Shown here piece by piece: positions 46,696 to 59,186 of a stretch of DNA of 64,000 bases. Both the position numbers and the translations under genes were made by a program. The DNA is taken from contig NZ_JANUDX010000003.1 of the NCBI RefSeq assembly GCF_024810105.1, positions 248,001-312,000 of the forward strand, given 5' to 3'. The notes beneath the pieces are model-generated. The model was not told the DNA's origin, did not search any database, and worked only from the letters and a program-made list of their open reading frames with translations. Every line of letters starts with the position of its first letter. The first letter of the stretch is position 1. The DNA comes from Stenotrophomonas sp. BIGb0135. Its GTDB lineage: Bacteria; Pseudomonadota; Gammaproteobacteria; Xanthomonadales; Xanthomonadaceae.

Positions 46696-47919
46696 TTACT
46701 CGATCGGGGTGAGCACGTCGCGACGCCGCTCGCGGTGCCGTTCCCAGTACCAGAACGAGGCGCCGATGGCGAAGAAGCCGGCGTAACCCAGCGCCAGATG
46801 CACCGGCCTGGCGCTGAGCAGCGGCGAGACGACGCCGGCCACCACGGTGTTGATCATCAACTGGATGAACATCTGCATCGACGAGGCCAACCCGCGCTGG
46901 TGCGGGTACATGTCCAGCACCGCCAGCGCCAGGATCGGGAAGATCAGCGCCATGCCGACGCCGCCGAGGAAGATCGGCAGCACGGCCCACGGCAGCATGA
47001 TCTGCGGCACCGAGAACACGTAGCCCAGGTTGAGCAGCGCCGACACCGCGCACAGGCCGAAGCCGATCGCGATCTGGCGCTGCGCGGTGAGGCGCCCGGC
47101 CATGCGACCGGACAGGAACGAGCCCATCGTCATGCCGCCAATGGTGGGAATGAACAGCCACGCAAAGCCGCCCTCGCCCAGCTTGAGGTGCTGCATCACG
47201 AACACCGGCGCCGAGGCGATGTACAGGAAGATGCCGGAGAAATTGAATGCACCGGCGGCGGCCAGGCGCAGCAGGCGCGGGTTGGAGCCCATCCGCACAT
47301 AGCTGCGCAGCAGTTCGCGCATCGACAGCGGCGTGCGCGCCTCCACCGGGTGGGTTTCCGGCAGCCACTTGCCGGTGGCGAGCAGCAGGACCACGCCGAA
47401 CAGCACCAGGAACCAGAAGATCAGCGGCCAGTCGCCGCCGCCGAGCAGGATCCAGCCGCCGATGATCGGCGCGATCGCCGGGGCGACGCCGAAGATCATC
47501 GACACCTGGCTCATCAGCCGCTGCGCGTCGGCCCCGTGGTACAGGTCGCGGATCACCGCGCGGCCGACGATCACCCCGACCCCCGCGGTGACGCCCTGCA
47601 GCGCGCGGAACACCAGCAGCGTGGTCATGTCGCGCGACAGCGCGCAGCCGATCGAGGCACCGATGAACAGCACCAGCCCACCGATGATCACCCGCCTGCG
47701 CCCGAACGCATCGGACAACGGGCCGTGGGCCAGGCTCATCAGGCCGTAGAACAGCAGGTACACGCTGATGGTCTGCTGCACCGCCACCTGGTCGACCTGC
47801 ATGCGCTCGCCGAGCAGCAGGAAGGCCGGGAAAATGGTGTCGATGGAGAACGGACCGAACATCGCCAGGCCTGCGAGCAGCAGGGCCAGGCGGCGGGTCG
47901 AGGGCGAGGCGGGCGTCAT
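46696..47919 (-). CDS. MFS multidrug efflux transporter, Bcr/CflA subfamily
   Basis: A 407-residue twelve-helix major facilitator. The N-terminal FGPFSIDTIFPAF, the motif A loop GPLSDAFGRRRVIIGG and the motif C-like helix with SMIFGVAPAIAPIIGGW are typical of Bcr/CflA drug exporters (bicyclomycin, chloramphenicol, sulfonamide families). ATG 47919 is preferred because GGAAG lies just upstream; ATG 47940 would add seven residues. It diverges from the glycine riboswitch and gcvP. Confidence 0.88.
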   Translation of the reverse strand: MTPASPSTRRLALLLAGLAMFGPFSIDTIFPAFLLLGERMQVDQVAVQQTISVYLLFYGLMSLAHGPLSDAFGRRRVIIGGLVLFIGASIGCALSRDMTTLLVFRALQGVTAGVGVIVGRAVIRDLYHGADAQRLMSQVSMIFGVAPAIAPIIGGWILLGGGDWPLIFWFLVLFGVVLLLATGKWLPETHPVEARTPLSMRELLRSYVRMGSNPRLLRLAAAGAFNFSGIFLYIASAPVFVMQHLKLGEGGFAWLFIPTIGGMTMGSFLSGRMAGRLTAQRQIAIGFGLCAVSALLNLGYVFSVPQIMLPWAVLPIFLGGVGMALIFPILALAVLDMYPHQRGLASSMQMFIQLMINTVVAGVVSPLLSARPVHLALGYAGFFAIGASFWYWERHRERRRDVLTPIE

Positions 47920-48128
47920 GCGGTCTTCCGTCTGGGCCATGCGTGAACGCACGGCGGGCGCCAGCCCGGAACGGGCGGCGCCAGATGAATACGAGGATCC
48001 GGCCATGATAGGCCTTTGCCGGCCCCGGCACCATGCCGACAAGGCCATCGACGCAGCTCCGGCGTCCCTCATTCATGTGCCATAAGGCCGTTGCCGGCGG
48101 GGACGCTGGGCTATAATCGCCGGGCACC

Positions 48129-48298
48129 ATGGTGGGAGAAGCGGACACCCGCTGCCGAAGGCGCAACGCCCGTAATCGCTCAGGCCCGATACCACCCGCA
48201 GCAAAACTCTGGAGAGACCGGCCACTGCCGGCGCCGAAGGGGCACGAAGCACGCAGATGCGCGCTTTTAAACTCTCAGGCAAAAGGACAGAGGGGCAC
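48129..48298 (+). promoter_or_regulatory. Tandem glycine riboswitch upstream of gcvP
   Basis: Two consecutive glycine aptamers are recognisable. The first (about 48129-48205) has gggagaagcgg, then gccgaaggcgcaa and cgctcagg. The second (about 48214-48298) has ctctggagagaccgg, then gcgccgaaggggca, ctctcaggcaaaaggacag and agggg. These are the conserved core sequences of the class, and the short linker between them is normal for cooperative tandem riboswitches. The only downstream gene is gcvP, 100 bases away. The expected behaviour is activation of glycine cleavage when glycine is abundant. The expression platform was not resolved; a small hairpin (ttcgc / gcgaa) at about 48322-48340 could take part. 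Confidence 0.92.
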
Positions 48299-48397
48299 CC
48301 AGGAAGACCGCAAGGTCCGGTGGTTCGCGCGCGTCTGCGAAGCACCTCGACCCGGCCGCCTTCCGAACGTGCGTGCCCACTCTCCGAGATGCCAGCC

Positions 48398-51283
<2,886 letters not shown>

Positions 51284-51309
51284 GCCACCCCGCCCGGCTG
51301 CAACGAAGG

Positions 51310-51336
51310 ACGGCCCGCGCAAGCGGGCCGTTTTTT
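51310..51336 (+). terminator. Terminator of gcvP
   Basis: The stem acggcccgc / gcgggccgt closing a GCAA loop is followed by six T, 26 bases after the stop codon. Confidence 0.9.
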
Positions 51337-51393
51337 GTTGCGGGCGGTGGGTGGGTCGTGTGCTGCGGAGGGGGTTTGCCGCGCTGCGCGCGG

Positions 51394-52400
51394 TATCCAC
51401 GCATGGCGTGGATCTACGGTGGAACGTCATCGGCTTTTGGCCGCGCGGTATGCACGCGGATCCAATCGTGGATCCACGCCATGCGTGGATGCGCTTCGTT
51501 CCGGCGCCATGAACCCGGGCGGTCTTCTTCGGCTGGGGGTGAACGTCGGACGGTCTGGTTGCGCCGTGGTCGCTGGGCGTCGGCGGGCGTTGCCGCGCTT
51601 CGCGCGGTATCCACGCGTGGCGTGGATCTACGGTGGAACGTCGCGGGTCATTGGCGGGGCCGTATGGACGCGGATCAATCGTAGATCCACGCCATGCATG
51701 GATGCTCTCCGTTCCGGCGCCATGAACCCGGACGGTCTTCTTCGGCCGGGGTTGAACGTCGGGCGGGTTGATTGCGCCGTGGTCGCGCGGCTTCGGCTGG
51801 CTTTGCCGCGCTGCGCGCGGTATCCACGCATGGCGTGGATCTACGGTGGAACGTCGCGGGTCATTGGCGGGGCCGTATGGACGCGGATCAATCGTAGATC
51901 CACGCCATGCGTGGATGCTCTCCGTTCCGGCGCCATGAACCCGGACGGTCTTCTTCGGCCGGGGGTGAACGTCGGACGGGTTGGTTGCGCCGTGGTCGCG
52001 CGGCTTCGGTGGGCTTTGCCGCGCTGCGCGCGGTATCCACGCATGGCGTGGATCTACGGTGGAACGTCATGGGGTTTTGGCCGGGCGGTGTGCACGCGGA
52101 TCAATCGTAGATCCACGCCATGCGTGGATGCGCTTCGTTCCGGCGCCATGAACCCGGGCGGTCTTCTTCGGCCGGGGGTCAACGTCGGACGGGTTGGTTG
52201 CGCCGTTGTCGCGCGGCTTCGGGGGGCTTTGCCGCGCTGCGCGCGGTATCCACGCATGGCGTGGATCTACGGTGTTTTTACGTCGCGGGTCATTGCTGGG
52301 GCCGTATCCACGCATGGCGTGGATCTACGGGGTTTTTACGTCGCGGATCATTGCTGGGGCCGTATCCACGCATGGCGTGGATCTACGGTTTTTTACGTCG
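51394..52400. repeat. 213-bp repeat array with SMAG-type palindromes, plus 58-bp units
   Basis: The palindrome tatccacgcatggcgtgga, followed by tctac, begins at 51394, 51606, 51821, 52034, 52247, 52305 and 52363. The first five define units of about 213 bases and the last three a shorter 58-base unit that drops most of the middle. Inverted copies starting gtagatccacgccatg lie at 51681, 51894 and 52107, with a gtggatcc variant near 51468. Each long unit also has a non-palindromic segment including ttccggcgccatgaaccc and cggtcttcttcggc. Because 213 is divisible by three, a repetitive frame stays open through the array. Confidence 0.9.
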
Positions 52401-52464
52401 CGGTCATTGGCGTGGATCCACCGTGGGACGCCACGAGCCACGAGCCATGGGCGGGGCCGGTGTG

Positions 52465-53859
52465 TCAGGCCTCGCCGTTCTTTCGGCGCACGCGTCGGGC
52501 GATTTCGCTGCTGATCGCGATCACCGCGGTCAGCGCGGCCATCGACAGGAACTGCAGGCGGGTGTGCGATTCGGAGAGCAGCAGGCCGAAGATCAGCGCG
52601 AGCACGCCCAGGCCGATCACGGTGAGGTACGGGTAGCCGGCCATCCGGAACGGCAGGCGGGTGCCGTCGCGGTTGGCGCGGTGGCGCAGGATCAGCTGGG
52701 ACAGCAGCGAGATCGTCCACACCAGCAGGCAGGTGGAACCGACGATGTTGAGCAGCACCGGCAGCACCCTGTCCGGGAACAGCAGCTCCATCACGGTGGC
52801 GGCAAAGCCGAACAGTACGCTGGCCAGGACCGCGATGATCGGCACCTGGCGCGGGTCGGCCCAGCCCAGCACCGCCGGCGCTTCCTGGCGCTGGGCCAGC
52901 GAGTACATCATGCGCGAGGCGCCATACAGGTTGGCGTTGAGCGCCGACAGCAGCGCAATCACCGCGATCAAGGTGATCGCCGTGGCCGCCCCCGGGATGT
53001 TGGCCACCTGCAGCACGGCGGCGAAAGGCGACTTCAGCGCTTCGCTGGTCCACGGCACCACCGCGATGATCACGCTCAGCGAGCCGATGTAGAACACCAG
53101 GATGCGCCAGGCCACGGTGCGGATGGCGCGGGCGATGCTGCGCTCGGGGTCTTCGGTTTCGGCGGCGGCCACCGCCACGATCTCGGTGCCGCCGAAGGCG
53201 AACACCACCACCAGCAGCGCCGCGCCGACGCCGGCCAGGCCCTTGGGCGCGAAGCCGCCGTGGTCGGTGAAGTTGGACAAGCCCGGGGAGGCCACGTCCG
53301 GCAGCCAACCCATCAACAGCGCGACGCCGATCAGGATGAAGGCGATGATCGCCACCACCTTGAGGATCGCGAACCAGAATTCGAACTCGCCGAAATTCTT
53401 CACCCCGAGCAGGTTGATCGCGGTGAAGAACAGCATGAAGGCCAGCGCCGCCATCGGCACCGGCACCACCGGCCAGACCGTGGCCAGCAACCCGGCCGCC
53501 CCCACCGCCTCGGCGGCGATCACGATCACCAGCTGCACCCACCACAACCAGCCTACGGTGGCCCCGGCGGTGGCGCCCATGGCGTCGGCGGCATACACCG
53601 AGAACGCGCCGCTGGTCGGCTTGGCCGCGGCCATTTCGCCGAGCGCGTTCATCACGATGATCACCAGCGCACCGGCGACCAGATAGGACAGCAGCACCGC
53701 CGGCCCGGCGGCCTGCACGCCGACGCCGGAACCCAGGAACAGGCCGGCGCCGATCGCGCTGCCCAGGCCCATCATGATCAGCTGGCGGGGCTTGAGCGCG
53801 TGGCCCAGGCGGGTATCGGCGGGCGTGGTGGCGGGCGGCGGAGTCTGGGATGCGGGCAT
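52465..53859 (-). CDS. Amino acid permease, APC superfamily
   Basis: A 464-residue inner-membrane transporter with twelve predicted helices. The first helix has the substrate-site motif MGLGSAIGAGLFLGSG of the AAT family (GabP, ProY, CycA, AnsP relatives). FAFGGTEIVAVAAAE in helix 6 and the LSALNANLYGASRMMYSLAQR segment are also typical. Substrate cannot be decided. The start MPASQTPPP at 53859 is chosen over an in-frame upstream ATG lacking hydrophobic or conserved sequence. The AraC-type regulator gene next to it is on the same strand, 80 bases upstream, and may control it. Confidence 0.88.
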   Translation of the reverse strand: MPASQTPPPATTPADTRLGHALKPRQLIMMGLGSAIGAGLFLGSGVGVQAAGPAVLLSYLVAGALVIIVMNALGEMAAAKPTSGAFSVYAADAMGATAGATVGWLWWVQLVIVIAAEAVGAAGLLATVWPVVPVPMAALAFMLFFTAINLLGVKNFGEFEFWFAILKVVAIIAFILIGVALLMGWLPDVASPGLSNFTDHGGFAPKGLAGVGAALLVVVFAFGGTEIVAVAAAETEDPERSIARAIRTVAWRILVFYIGSLSVIIAVVPWTSEALKSPFAAVLQVANIPGAATAITLIAVIALLSALNANLYGASRMMYSLAQRQEAPAVLGWADPRQVPIIAVLASVLFGFAATVMELLFPDRVLPVLLNIVGSTCLLVWTISLLSQLILRHRANRDGTRLPFRMAGYPYLTVIGLGVLALIFGLLLSESHTRLQFLSMAALTAVIAISSEIARRVRRKNGEA

Positions 53860-53940
53860 CGGAATCGCAGGCGGGCAACAGGTGCGACACGATACCCTGT
53901 CCAGCCGGCCGGCGGGATAGGCCACACGGCCCGGCCGGCC

Positions 53941-54651
53941 TCAGGCTTCGCTGCGCTCGCCGATCTGCGCCCGGTAGCCGCGCGGGGAGACCCCGACCTC
54001 GGCCTTGAACTTGCGGGTGAACGCGCTCTGGTCGGTAAACCCGCAGGCCTGGCCGATGCTGGCGATGCTGTCCGGCCCGTGCAGCAGGTGCACCGCCATC
54101 TGGATGCGCAGGCGCGTGAGTACCTGTTGCGGCGTCATCTGGAACACCTTGCGGAAGGTGCGCTCCAGCTTGGACAGCGAGAACCCGGTGATGTCCAGCA
54201 GGGTCTGCATGCGCACGTTCTCGGCGTAATGCGCGTTCAGATGCGCCAGCGCCAGCCGCAGCTGCTCGTACTGGGTGCCCAGGCTGTCTTTCTGGCCCAG
54301 GTCGCGCGAGATGCCGATCAGGCCCTTGACCTGGCCATCGACCAGCAGCGGCCGCTTGCAGGTCAGGCACCAACCCGGCTCGCGGTTGGCGAACAGGTGC
54401 AGCTCCATCAGGTTCTCGATCACCCGGCCGCCCAGCACCTGCTCGTCCTGGGTGGCGTAGTCGGCCCCCAGCCCGGTGGGATAGATTTCCGCGGCGGTGC
54501 GTCCGATCACCTCCTTGCGCGACTTCAGCCCCAGCCGGCGCAGCATGGTCTGGTTGATGTGCGTATAGCGCCCGTCGCGGTCCTTCATGAAGAACAGCAC
54601 GTCGGGGATCGCATCAAACAGGGCTTCGATGTCGGCGGGTTCAACGCGCAT
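53941..54651 (-). CDS. AraC-family transcriptional regulator with N-terminal PAS domain
   Basis: A 236-residue regulator. A PAS-type sensor (about 5-115) begins ADIEALFDAIPDVLFFMKD and includes YTHINQTMLRRLG and GLIGISRDLGQ. An AraC double helix-turn-helix follows (about 140-232) with FSLSKLERTFRKVFQMTP and CGFTDQSAFTRKFKAEVGVSPRGYR. The start MRVEPADIEAL at 54651 is inferred from domain boundaries; no good ribosome-binding site helps. It precedes the APC permease gene on the same strand, so sensing of a substrate-linked signal and control of transport is a reasonable guess. Confidence 0.85.
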   Translation of the reverse strand: MRVEPADIEALFDAIPDVLFFMKDRDGRYTHINQTMLRRLGLKSRKEVIGRTAAEIYPTGLGADYATQDEQVLGGRVIENLMELHLFANREPGWCLTCKRPLLVDGQVKGLIGISRDLGQKDSLGTQYEQLRLALAHLNAHYAENVRMQTLLDITGFSLSKLERTFRKVFQMTPQQVLTRLRIQMAVHLLHGPDSIASIGQACGFTDQSAFTRKFKAEVGVSPRGYRAQIGERSEA

Positions 54652-54829
54652 ACGGCAGCGGGAGGCGGATGGACACCCGGCAAGGATACGCGCCTGGCCG
54701 CGCCCGACCCAGCGCCCGACGGCCGCATGTGAAGCGTGGGTGCATGCCCCGCCCGGTTTTCGCACTGGCGATTAACGCGGGCACCGCCACTGTGAGGCGT
54801 TGAACCCACGCCAGCCCCCGGAGTGCCTC

Positions 54830-56914
54830 ATGGCCGCCAGCAAGCCCCGCACCAAACCCGCCCCGCCCACCGACAGCCGTGGCGAGGGTGACGAACTGCA
54901 CCAGCACGCCGGCGCCGGCCATCCCGCGCTGACCACCAACCAGGGCATCCCGGTGGCCGACAACCAGAACTCGCTGCGCGATACCCCGCGCGGGCCGACG
55001 TTGCTGGAAGACTTCATCCTGCGCGAGAAGATCACCCACTTCGACCATGAGCGCATCCCCGAGCGCATCGTGCACGCGCGCGGCAGCGCGGCCCACGGCT
55101 ACTTCGAGCTGACCCGCTCGCTGCACGAGTTCACCCGCGCGCGCGTGCTCACCGAGGTCGGCGTGCGCACCCCCGTGTTCACCCGCTTCTCCACGGTGGC
55201 CGGCGGCGCCGGTTCGGTGGACACCCCGCGCGACGTGCGCGGCTTCGCGGTGAAGTTCTATACCAAGGAAGGCAACTGGGACCTGGTCGGCAACAACATC
55301 CCGGTGTTCTTCATCCAGGATGCGATCAAGTTCCCCGACCTGATCCACGCGGTGAAGATGGAACCGGACCGCGCCTTCCCGCAGGCGGCCAGCGCGCACG
55401 ACACCTTCTGGGATTTCGTCTCGCTGATGCCCGAGTCGATGCACATGATCATGTGGGCGATGAGCGACCGCACCATCCCGCGCTCGCTGCGCACGATAGA
55501 AGGCTTCGGCATCCACAGCTTCCGCCTGCTCGACGACGCGGGTGGGTCGACCTTCGTGAAGTTCCATTGGCGGCCGAAGCAAGGCATCCAGTCCACGGTG
55601 TGGGACGAGGCAGTGAAGCTGCAGGGCGCCGACAACGACTTCCACCGCCGCGACCTGTTCGAGGCGATCACCGGCGGCGACTTCCCCGAGTGGGAGCTGG
55701 CGGTGCAGCTGTTCAGCGAGGAAGAGGCCGAGGCGTTCCCGTTCGACCACCTGGACCCGACCAAGATCATTCCCGAGTCGCTGGTGCCGCTGACCGTGAT
55801 CGGGCGGATGGTGCTGGATCGCTGGCCGGACAATTTCTTCGCCGAGACCGAGCAGGTGGCCTATTGCCCGGCCAACGTGCCGCCGGGCATCGACTTCAGC
55901 AACGATCCGCTGCTGCAGGGGCGGCTGTTCTCCTACCTGGACACCCAGCTCAGCCGCCTCGGTGGCCCCAATTTCCACCAGATCCCGGTCAACGCGCCCA
56001 AGTGCCCGTTCGCCAATCACCAGCGCGATGGCCACATGCAGATGGGCATTCCCAAGGGCCGGGTAGCGTATGACCCCAGCTCGCTGCAGGACGACAGCCC
56101 GCGCGAGACGCGCGACGGCTTCCCCAGCCACGCCACCGCGCCCGACGATGGGGTGAAGGGGCGCGTGCGCGCGGCCAGCTTCGCCGACCACTACAGCCAG
56201 GCCCGGATGTTCTTCCGCAGCCTGGAAGTGCCCGAGCAGGCGCACCTGGCCTCGGCACTGGTGTTCGAGCTGTCCAAGGTGGAAACTGTCAAGGTGCGCG
56301 AGCGCACCGTGAGCCACCTGCGCAACATCGACGAGTCGCTGGCCAAACGGGTCGCTGCCGGCCTGGCGATGCCGGCCCTGCCGGATCCGGCACCGACCGC
56401 CACCCCGGCCAAGGATTTCCCGCGGGCGCCGGAAGTCCGCGTGATCGGCCGCACCAAGGACCTGCTGAAAGGGCGCTGCATCGGCATCCTGTTCGACGAA
56501 GGCTCGGATGCGGGTCTGATCAACAACCTGCGCAAGGCCGCGGAAAAAGCCGGGGCCAAGGTCAAGCTGGTCGCGCCGAAGATCGGCGGGGGCAAGCTCA
56601 GCGATGGCAAGACGCTGGCGGCCGATGGCCAGCTTGCCGGCACGCCGTCGGTGGTGTTCGACGCGGTGGCGGTGGTGCTCAGCAACGACGCGGCCAAGCG
56701 GTTGCAGAAGGAATCGGCGGCGATCGATTTCGTGGCCGACGCATGGGCGCACCTGAAGGCGATTGCCGCCGATGAGGGCGCGCAGGCCCTGCTCAAGGCC
56801 GCGCGCGTGGGCAACGATGGCGGCGTGGTCGAGGCCGAGGATGCCAAGGGCTTCCTCGCGGCCGCAGGCACCCGGCAGTGGGCACGCGAGCCGAAGGTGC
56901 GCACGCTGGCCTGA
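54830..56914 (+). CDS. katE: Large-subunit catalase HPII
   Basis: A 694-residue clade 2 catalase that decomposes hydrogen peroxide. The catalytic H82 ([10 protein letters not shown]) and N155 ([11 protein letters not shown]) are 73 residues apart, as in E. coli HPII. The heme-proximal region [14 protein letters not shown] follows. The C-terminal flavodoxin/GATase-like domain (about 545-690, [12 protein letters not shown]) distinguishes it from small catalases. CGGAG six bases upstream supports ATG 54830. It diverges from the PAS-AraC gene and is followed by a small lysine-rich gene. Confidence 0.96.
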   Translation: MAASKPRTKPAPPTDSRGEGDELHQHAGAGHPALTTNQGIPVADNQNSLRDTPRGPTLLEDFILREKITHFDHERIPERIVHARGSAAHGYFELTRSLHEFTRARVLTEVGVRTPVFTRFSTVAGGAGSVDTPRDVRGFAVKFYTKEGNWDLVGNNIPVFFIQDAIKFPDLIHAVKMEPDRAFPQAASAHDTFWDFVSLMPESMHMIMWAMSDRTIPRSLRTIEGFGIHSFRLLDDAGGSTFVKFHWRPKQGIQSTVWDEAVKLQGADNDFHRRDLFEAITGGDFPEWELAVQLFSEEEAEAFPFDHLDPTKIIPESLVPLTVIGRMVLDRWPDNFFAETEQVAYCPANVPPGIDFSNDPLLQGRLFSYLDTQLSRLGGPNFHQIPVNAPKCPFANHQRDGHMQMGIPKGRVAYDPSSLQDDSPRETRDGFPSHATAPDDGVKGRVRAASFADHYSQARMFFRSLEVPEQAHLASALVFELSKVETVKVRERTVSHLRNIDESLAKRVAAGLAMPALPDPAPTATPAKDFPRAPEVRVIGRTKDLLKGRCIGILFDEGSDAGLINNLRKAAEKAGAKVKLVAPKIGGGKLSDGKTLAADGQLAGTPSVVFDAVAVVLSNDAAKRLQKESAAIDFVADAWAHLKAIAADEGAQALLKAARVGNDGGVVEAEDAKGFLAAAGTRQWAREPKVRTLA

Positions 56915-56943
56915 GCACATTCGACGATCACAGGAGCGCGCGC

Positions 56944-57189
56944 ATGCCCCGCGGTGACAAATCCGGCTATACCGACGCGCAGAAGCGCCAGGCCGAACAC
57001 ATCGAAGAGAGCGAGAAGGAACAGGGGCGCGGCGAGGACGCCGCCGCGCGCATCGCCTGGGCGACGGTGAACAAGCAGGACGGCGGCGGCAAGAAGCATG
57101 CGCCGGCCAGCAAGGCAGCGGTGAAGAAGACAGCCACGAAGAAGACTGCGGCCAGCAAGAGCGCAACGAAGAAGAAGACCGCGCGCTGA
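56944..57189 (+). CDS. Small lysine-rich protein cotranscribed with katE
   Basis: An 81-residue protein starting MPRGDKSGYTDAQKRQAEHIEESEKEQGR, followed by ARIAWATVNKQDGGGKK. This N-terminal half matches small proteins often annotated, without proof, as plasmid stabilisation proteins. The C-terminal 30 residues are a histone-like Lys/Ala/Thr tail (repeated KKTA and SKSATKK) that probably binds DNA. The gene starts 29 bases after katE with GGAGCG upstream, so co-expression with the stationary-phase catalase is likely. A stress-related DNA-protection role is inference only. Confidence 0.78.
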   Translation: MPRGDKSGYTDAQKRQAEHIEESEKEQGRGEDAAARIAWATVNKQDGGGKKHAPASKAAVKKTATKKTAASKSATKKKTAR

Positions 57190-57254
57190 AACAACGCGTG
57201 GATGCTGCAGCCCAGGCTGCAGCATCCGCGCGCATTGCCCGCCCGGCGCGGGGC

Positions 57255-58067
57255 TCAGCGTGCGGCGGCGGCCGGCCTTGGCGCCGGCGCAACGGCGCCC
57301 GTTGGTGGCACCACCACCGACTGCATGCGTTTGATCGCCGAGATCGGCACGGCCTCCGCACGATGCTGCTGCGGCCACCACAGGAACACGAACGCACTGC
57401 TGCTGCCGAGCAGCCGCGCGTCGCCCGGCAGCGGCGCACCATCACCGGCGAGGTGGACCACCACCCGGGTGCCCTGCCCCGCATCGCGGATGTTCTCGGC
57501 CTTGTTCAGCGAGTAGATCGCCGCGCCGAGGGCCATGTAGCAGACCACCGCCACGGACACGCCGGTCAACGGGCGCAGCCCGGAAATGTCCCAACTGGTG
57601 AGCCAGGAGCGCGAGAACACCACGCGCCATGCCCAGTGCCGCGCCCGCAGCGCCTCCACCTTGTCCGGGTTGCGCCGGCGCAGCGTGTCCGGCCAGGTCA
57701 CCAGGATCGCCAGCAGCATGCCGCCGCCCAGGATGCCGGCGTAGGCCGGATCGCGCAGGCCGGCGACCAGGAAGTCGCTGATCTGCAGGTAATCCAGGAT
57801 CGACAACTGGAAGCGCAGGTAGAAGAAATAGCTCGACCACAGGCCGAGCAGCGACAGCAGCACGTAGCCGGCGCTCACGATCAGCGCCGGTTCCTGGCGC
57901 AGCAGCCGCCACAGTTCCATCACCACCGAGTCTTCATTGCCCCGCACCGCCGGCAGCACCGACCAGTCGGTGGGCGTGCCGTCTGCCGGCGCCGGCAGCG
58001 GCGCGGCACCGAGGTGCGCGATGGCCGGCACATCGCCGTGGATGTCGCCCTGTTCCCGGTTGTCCAT
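57255..58067 (-). CDS. Hypothetical membrane protein, 270 aa
   Basis: Not recognised. The start MDNREQGDIHG at 58067 has GGGGAC upstream. Three or four hydrophobic helices are visible (about 60-85, 97-125, 160-190). The loops are short, and a C-terminal cytoplasmic or periplasmic part of some 75 residues ends in an Ala/Pro-rich tail. The sequence GTRVVVHLAGDGAPLPGDARLLGSS lies in the last domain. It is convergent with the katE operon and has no evident partner. Confidence 0.65.
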   Translation of the reverse strand: MDNREQGDIHGDVPAIAHLGAAPLPAPADGTPTDWSVLPAVRGNEDSVVMELWRLLRQEPALIVSAGYVLLSLLGLWSSYFFYLRFQLSILDYLQISDFLVAGLRDPAYAGILGGGMLLAILVTWPDTLRRRNPDKVEALRARHWAWRVVFSRSWLTSWDISGLRPLTGVSVAVVCYMALGAAIYSLNKAENIRDAGQGTRVVVHLAGDGAPLPGDARLLGSSSAFVFLWWPQQHRAEAVPISAIKRMQSVVVPPTGAVAPAPRPAAAAR

Positions 58068-58211
58068 ATCGTCCCCTGTTGCCCCGGCCAGAGCATCGCC
58101 GATATCGGCACGGGGTGGAAGGCGGCCTTGGGGGCCCCGGCCTTGGCATGGACGGCCCGGCATCGGCGATACTCCCCGCACGCCGCCACCCGCGGCCCCC
58201 GAGGAGCACGC

Positions 58212-58751
58212 ATGCGCAGTCCGTCGCTGTTGGCCATGATGGCCCTGTTGTTGCCCTTCAACGGCCTGGCCCAGAGCGACTGGCGCAATGCCGACGGCAC
58301 GCCGATGGCGCAGCGCTCGGCCAGTGCCGCCGCGCGTGGCTTCAGCGCCAGTCTGGTGGTCACCGACAACCCGCAATGGCGCGCCATCTGGGACGCCACC
58401 ACCGGCGACCAACCGCGCTTCGAGGCCGCCCAGGACGTGCGCAACGGCGGCGAACTGTACATCGTGGCCTTCCTGTCCAATCCGCTGCCCGGCGCCGATG
58501 GCACCAGCAACGTGCGCTGCGACGTGCGGGTCAACCGCCCGGATGGCAGCGCGACCATGGACCAGCGCGACCTGCCCTGCTTCCAGGGCCGGCCCGGGGC
58601 CGATCCGGGCCTGATCTACCTGTCCTCCGAGGGCGTGCGCTTCCTTGCCGAAGCCACCGACCCGCGCGGCACCTGGACGGTGAGGATCACCCTGACCGAC
58701 GCCAACCGCGGCGTGGCATTACCGCTGCAGGCCACCTTCAATGTTCGCTGA
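58212..58751 (+). CDS. Exported hypothetical protein, 179 aa
   Basis: Unrecognised secreted or periplasmic protein. A Sec signal peptide (SLLAMMALLLPFNGLAQ) occupies the first 21 residues, and the start ATG 58212 follows a GAGGAG ribosome-binding site. The mature domain looks like an immunoglobulin-like or beta-sandwich fold, with GELYIVAFLSNPLPG, VRCDVRVNRPDGS and GTWTVRITLTDAN, and two Cys that could pair (VRCDV and LPCFQG). It is followed at 70 bases by a small membrane protein gene on the same strand. Confidence 0.7.
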   Translation: MRSPSLLAMMALLLPFNGLAQSDWRNADGTPMAQRSASAAARGFSASLVVTDNPQWRAIWDATTGDQPRFEAAQDVRNGGELYIVAFLSNPLPGADGTSNVRCDVRVNRPDGSATMDQRDLPCFQGRPGADPGLIYLSSEGVRFLAEATDPRGTWTVRITLTDANRGVALPLQATFNVR

Positions 58752-58820
58752 CGCCGCCTCGGCACCGTCGCGCTCGCAGCGAACGCTGCATCGCCAGCAT
58801 CGAGACCCAAGGAAAACAAC

Positions 58821-59186
58821 ATGACCCGTTGGATCGGCGCGTTCCTGTACCTCTCCAGCCTGATCGCGGTGCTGGTCACCGCCTCGCACCTGTCCGGCGT
58901 GCTGGCACTGTTTCCGGCCGCGTCCCTGACCGGCCCGGGCGGCCACCTCCCGCTCATGACCCGCTTCAACGCGCAGTGGCTGCCGCAGTCGCCGCTGCTG
59001 CTCTGCGGCGTCGGCGTGGCCACGCTGCTGGCCGCCCTGTACGTCTGGCGCGCGCAGCGCGGCGCACCGCATCGCGCCTTCGTGCTGGCCACACTGGCCG
59101 CACTGAACTACTTCAGTGCCCTGTTCTGCAGCCTGATGCTGCTGGTGACCTGGTTCTACCTGCCGCGGCTGATGCTCCCGGGGTGA
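58821..59186 (+). CDS. Small membrane protein, 121 aa
   Basis: Unrecognised. Three hydrophobic segments (about 4-30, 58-76 and 88-115) predict an inner-membrane protein. Between the first two is a loop with FPAASLTGPGGHLPLMTRFNAQ. The start codon lies about ten bases after AAGGAAAA. It is on the same strand as the secreted protein gene 70 bases upstream and may share its transcript. Confidence 0.62.
   Translation: MTRWIGAFLYLSSLIAVLVTASHLSGVLALFPAASLTGPGGHLPLMTRFNAQWLPQSPLLLCGVGVATLLAALYVWRAQRGAPHRAFVLATLAALNYFSALFCSLMLLVTWFYLPRLMLPG

Noticed and set aside
48257..48397. An upstream extension of gcvP beginning at an ATG inside the riboswitch
   Set aside because: The extension would translate the second aptamer and adds residues absent from P proteins.
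51335..52636. A 433-codon frame with repeated 71-residue segments
   Set aside because: The frame comes from the 213-bp repeat period. There is no ribosome-binding site, and the palindromes explain the sequence. It is recorded as a finding but not as a CDS.
54641..57484. A long minus-strand frame opposite katE
   Set aside because: katE has all catalytic residues on the plus strand. The antisense frame is His/Gly/Arg-rich without motifs.
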